Below, in pieces: positions 61,607-64,000 of a DNA stretch of 64,000 nucleotides. Position 1 is the stretch's first letter. Each line of letters starts with the position of its first letter. The DNA comes from Eretmocerus hayati (lineage: Eukaryota; Arthropoda; Insecta; Hymenoptera; Aphelinidae), in NCBI GenBank assembly GCA_029851415.1, contig CM056742.1, positions 90,014,748-90,078,747 on the forward strand, given 5' to 3'. The notes beneath the pieces were generated by a model. It did not search any database. It was not told where the DNA came from and worked only from the letters and a program-made list of their open reading frames with translations. Both the position numbers and the translations under genes were made by a program.

Positions 61607-62320
61607 CTGGAACCGCGGTGAAGGCAACAATATCACCCTCCTCCAAACTAACGATACGTCAGACTCTATGCGTCGTAGAACCTAAACGAGATTTTGAAAA
61701 AAGCATATCGAAGAGCAGAAAGAATGCCAACTTTCCAGTAGCGTGAATGATTTTTATCGATTATCTCGGAGATACTAGATACCGGTCAGACTTTAGACAT
61801 TTTCAAAAATTTTCTTTTTTATTGATACACCTGCAGTTTTGTTACAAAGAAACGAACGATAATTTGCAAACGGCATTTTGCAGAGCGGAAAAAATTCTAT
61901 GAGGAGCAGGATACTCGAAACGGTGCTTTCTCACCAAAAACGTCACCTCTCGCGTCACCTAAAACGGTGAAAAACTGTTACTCTGGGTATTTTGACAGCT
62001 CATACGTTCTCACACGTGGAAAATAATCATAAGATGGCTACTCACAGAATTTTACCCGCTGTACGAGATGCTTTTCTCAGAATTGCCGTATCTTTATTTG
62101 CAACAAAACTGCAGGAGTATCGATAAAAGTGAAAATTTGTCGAAATTCCTAACTTTTGACCACAATTTAGTACCTCCGAGATGATCAATAACTGAAAAGT
62201 TGGCAATTTTTCTGTTCTATAAGATGGTTTCTTAGACTTGTCCCTACAACGCGTAGAGTCCAAGATATCGCTTTTTTGAAGGGGCGGATGATGTTGCATT
62301 CGCCGTGACAGTGTTTATGA
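61607..62320. mobile_element. Inverted-repeat element, ~270-bp arms
   Basis: Arms about 61607-61890 and 62040-62320 pair over GGTGAAGGCAACAATATCACCC versus GGCGAATGCAACATCATCCG, GACTCTATGCGTCGTAG versus GACTCTACGCGTTGTAG, and GCCAACTTTCCAGT versus GCCAACTTTTCAGT. No gene inside. Confidence 0.65.
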
Positions 62321-63825
62321 GCGGGACTATTTTATCATTACCAACCATCTGGTTCGTGAAATTTGCTGAGAAACTTGGAAAACCGAATGAGAGGGTTATT
62401 TTGCTATGCTTTCCATAGATCAGCATATTTTGGAAAACAGATTTTATCTCGTTATATCAACTATAATTTCCATAGAATTTAGAGAAAAATTCATATGAAA
62501 TACATTCTTTACCGATCAAAAACTGAAGGCGTTGTTTTATAGATTTGATGATTAACTGATTTACATGGAATTAAATTTGATAATTTTCAATGCATGTCGA
62601 TTTCTTTTGGATCATACAGGAAGTCGCAGGGGCTTTTTTGGGAACACGCTAGGAACTAAAAAATGCTTTGCAAGTACCTGTGTAATTATGACGAAACTGG
62701 AGATACAAAGAAAATGATGAAATTGATGGATTCGATGAAGATGAATTGCTCAATCATTTCACAAAAATTAACACCCTGTCAAAATAATGCTCAACACAAA
62801 GACTATCCAATGAAATTCTCTGCATTTTTTCTCTCAAGATTTCAATAAAACTCTAAGTTCATCAATCGACGAAGCACGAATAAAAAATTATAACTAAATG
62901 GAGAATGAAATTTGTATTTGAGCTGTCCCGAATTAAATCTTGACCAACTATGAAAAACTAAACCCCTTTTTCTTTGTGAAAGAAGAAAATAGTAGATCTT
63001 GAAAATAGGAATAAGATCATATTTGATTGAGTTAAATAGTCAAATTGTCCAATTTCCATGCCTAGTCTACTTTAGAGTGTTGTATGGTATTTATATGCGT
63101 ATATAGGGCGAGTTATGAGAGGGGGTGCACTCATAATTTTACTGCCAAAATCTTTGATCTCAGCCCCTGGGCTAGCTCATTTCTAAAGAAAGAGGAGACC
63201 AAACGATCTCGAAATTCATAATGCTTCAATAGAGATATTCTAGATTTTTCGTCCTTCGTGATGAATATGTTCGTCCTTAAAGATCGACAATACATCAACT
63301 TTGATATTCATAAATGCTTCCTTCGATATCGCATGATGTTACTGTAGCTCGAATGACTCGGAACGGTTTATAACTTTGACGTGACGAAAGGAATCTCAGA
63401 GAGTGAAATGTAGTAAACATGTCGATGCGGGGCTTTGGACCAACCCTTCAGTTCAGGAGAAATAGTGAAATTGATCTGGAAATTTACTAATATTTTTATC
63501 AGACCAAATAAATATGTCAATAACTTGTTGAATAATCGAGAATATTTGACGAAATCTTGACGAGGGGAAAAAGCTTCGAAAAGTGAATCTTTCTCACAAA
63601 CTTTCATTCAGGGCCCGTGACTCAGGCAATTTTCGAAGTAAAATTATGTTTGGGAATGCTGGTCAGCTTATCGTTTTCCTCAATCTTTTACAAGTTTGCA
63701 CACGGTAATCGCGGTATATGAAAAACGGATAAGAAATACCTTCTACTCAATAGTCGAGTTGATTTGTGTTGATTTTCAAGCTTTGATTGGTTCTTGATAA
63801 AGACTCAAAGTTTTAGTTTAAAAAA
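62321..63825. other. No gene recognised
   Basis: Short ORFs only. One GGGCTAGCTC motif near 63170 relates to the debris at 28561-29040. Confidence 0.35.
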
Positions 63826-63827
63826 TA

Positions 63828-64000
63828 CACTACCGGTCAAAAGTTTGTGCGCACCTAAAATGAAAAAGTTCGATTTTGCTCACTCGACTGCTCGGATCTC
63901 CTTGGTCCAAAACAACTCTACTTGCGCTCGTTTTGTAGCTTTTTTGAAGATTCTCAAGATTCACTTGGTATTTTTTCGGCGCAGCCCAATAAATTCTCGC
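63828..64000 (+). mobile_element. Left end of a Tc1/mariner-type element (cut by the window edge)
   Basis: CACTACCGGTCAAAAGTTTG starts at 63828 directly after TA (63826-63827). This is a common Tc1-type terminal repeat. Only 173 bp are present and no transposase is visible. Confidence 0.7.

Overview
The window is nuclear DNA of an animal, most likely an arthropod. It has spliced genes with GT-AG introns, one exon of a kainate-type ionotropic glutamate receptor, a BEN-domain gene, and a dense, nested set of transposable elements: APE-type non-LTR retrotransposons, P, hAT, pogo/Tigger, Tc1, a CMC/RAG-like element, and several long inverted-repeat elements. Nothing looks prokaryotic. The species cannot be fixed from the sequence alone.

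Layout. 1-8 kb: two head-to-tail non-LTR retrotransposons with the same (TCAA)n tail. 8-13.6 kb: degenerate reverse-strand coding remnants around one intact glutamate-receptor exon, then a 1.46 kb Tigger/pogo copy carrying a nested long-TIR MITE. 13.6-22 kb: retroelement gag/protease remnants split by a complete 7.35 kb P-like transposon, which has 8-bp target duplications, ~488-bp terminal inverted repeats and a six-exon, 980-aa THAP-type transposase with no visible lesion. 22.8-28.6 kb: a ~160-bp tandem repeat split by a 4.26 kb transposon with CACGGTG ends and a GGCA duplication; its 705-codon reading frame has a single nonsense codon. 28.6-32.8 kb: repeat debris, including a 16-bp tandem array. 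32.8-39.8 kb: a nine-exon reverse-strand gene for a 682-aa BEN-domain protein, all phases agreeing. 40.9-46.9 kb: a perfect hairpin MITE, a candidate four-exon small gene, and long inverted-repeat elements. 47-55.2 kb: a dispersed foldback family, best preserved at 53.2-55.2 kb. 55.2-60.8 kb: a four-exon reverse-strand gene for a 1,346-aa protein that joins zinc fingers, a hAT transposase, a Ulp1-type protease and a PHD finger. The last bases start a Tc1-type element.

The two open transposase genes (P and hAT-Ulp1-PHD) and the nearly open CACGGTG element suggest recent activity or domestication. The BEN gene and the glutamate-receptor exon look like host genes; most of the rest is mobile DNA. 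All multi-exon models were built by hand from splice signals and phase agreement, with no transcript evidence.
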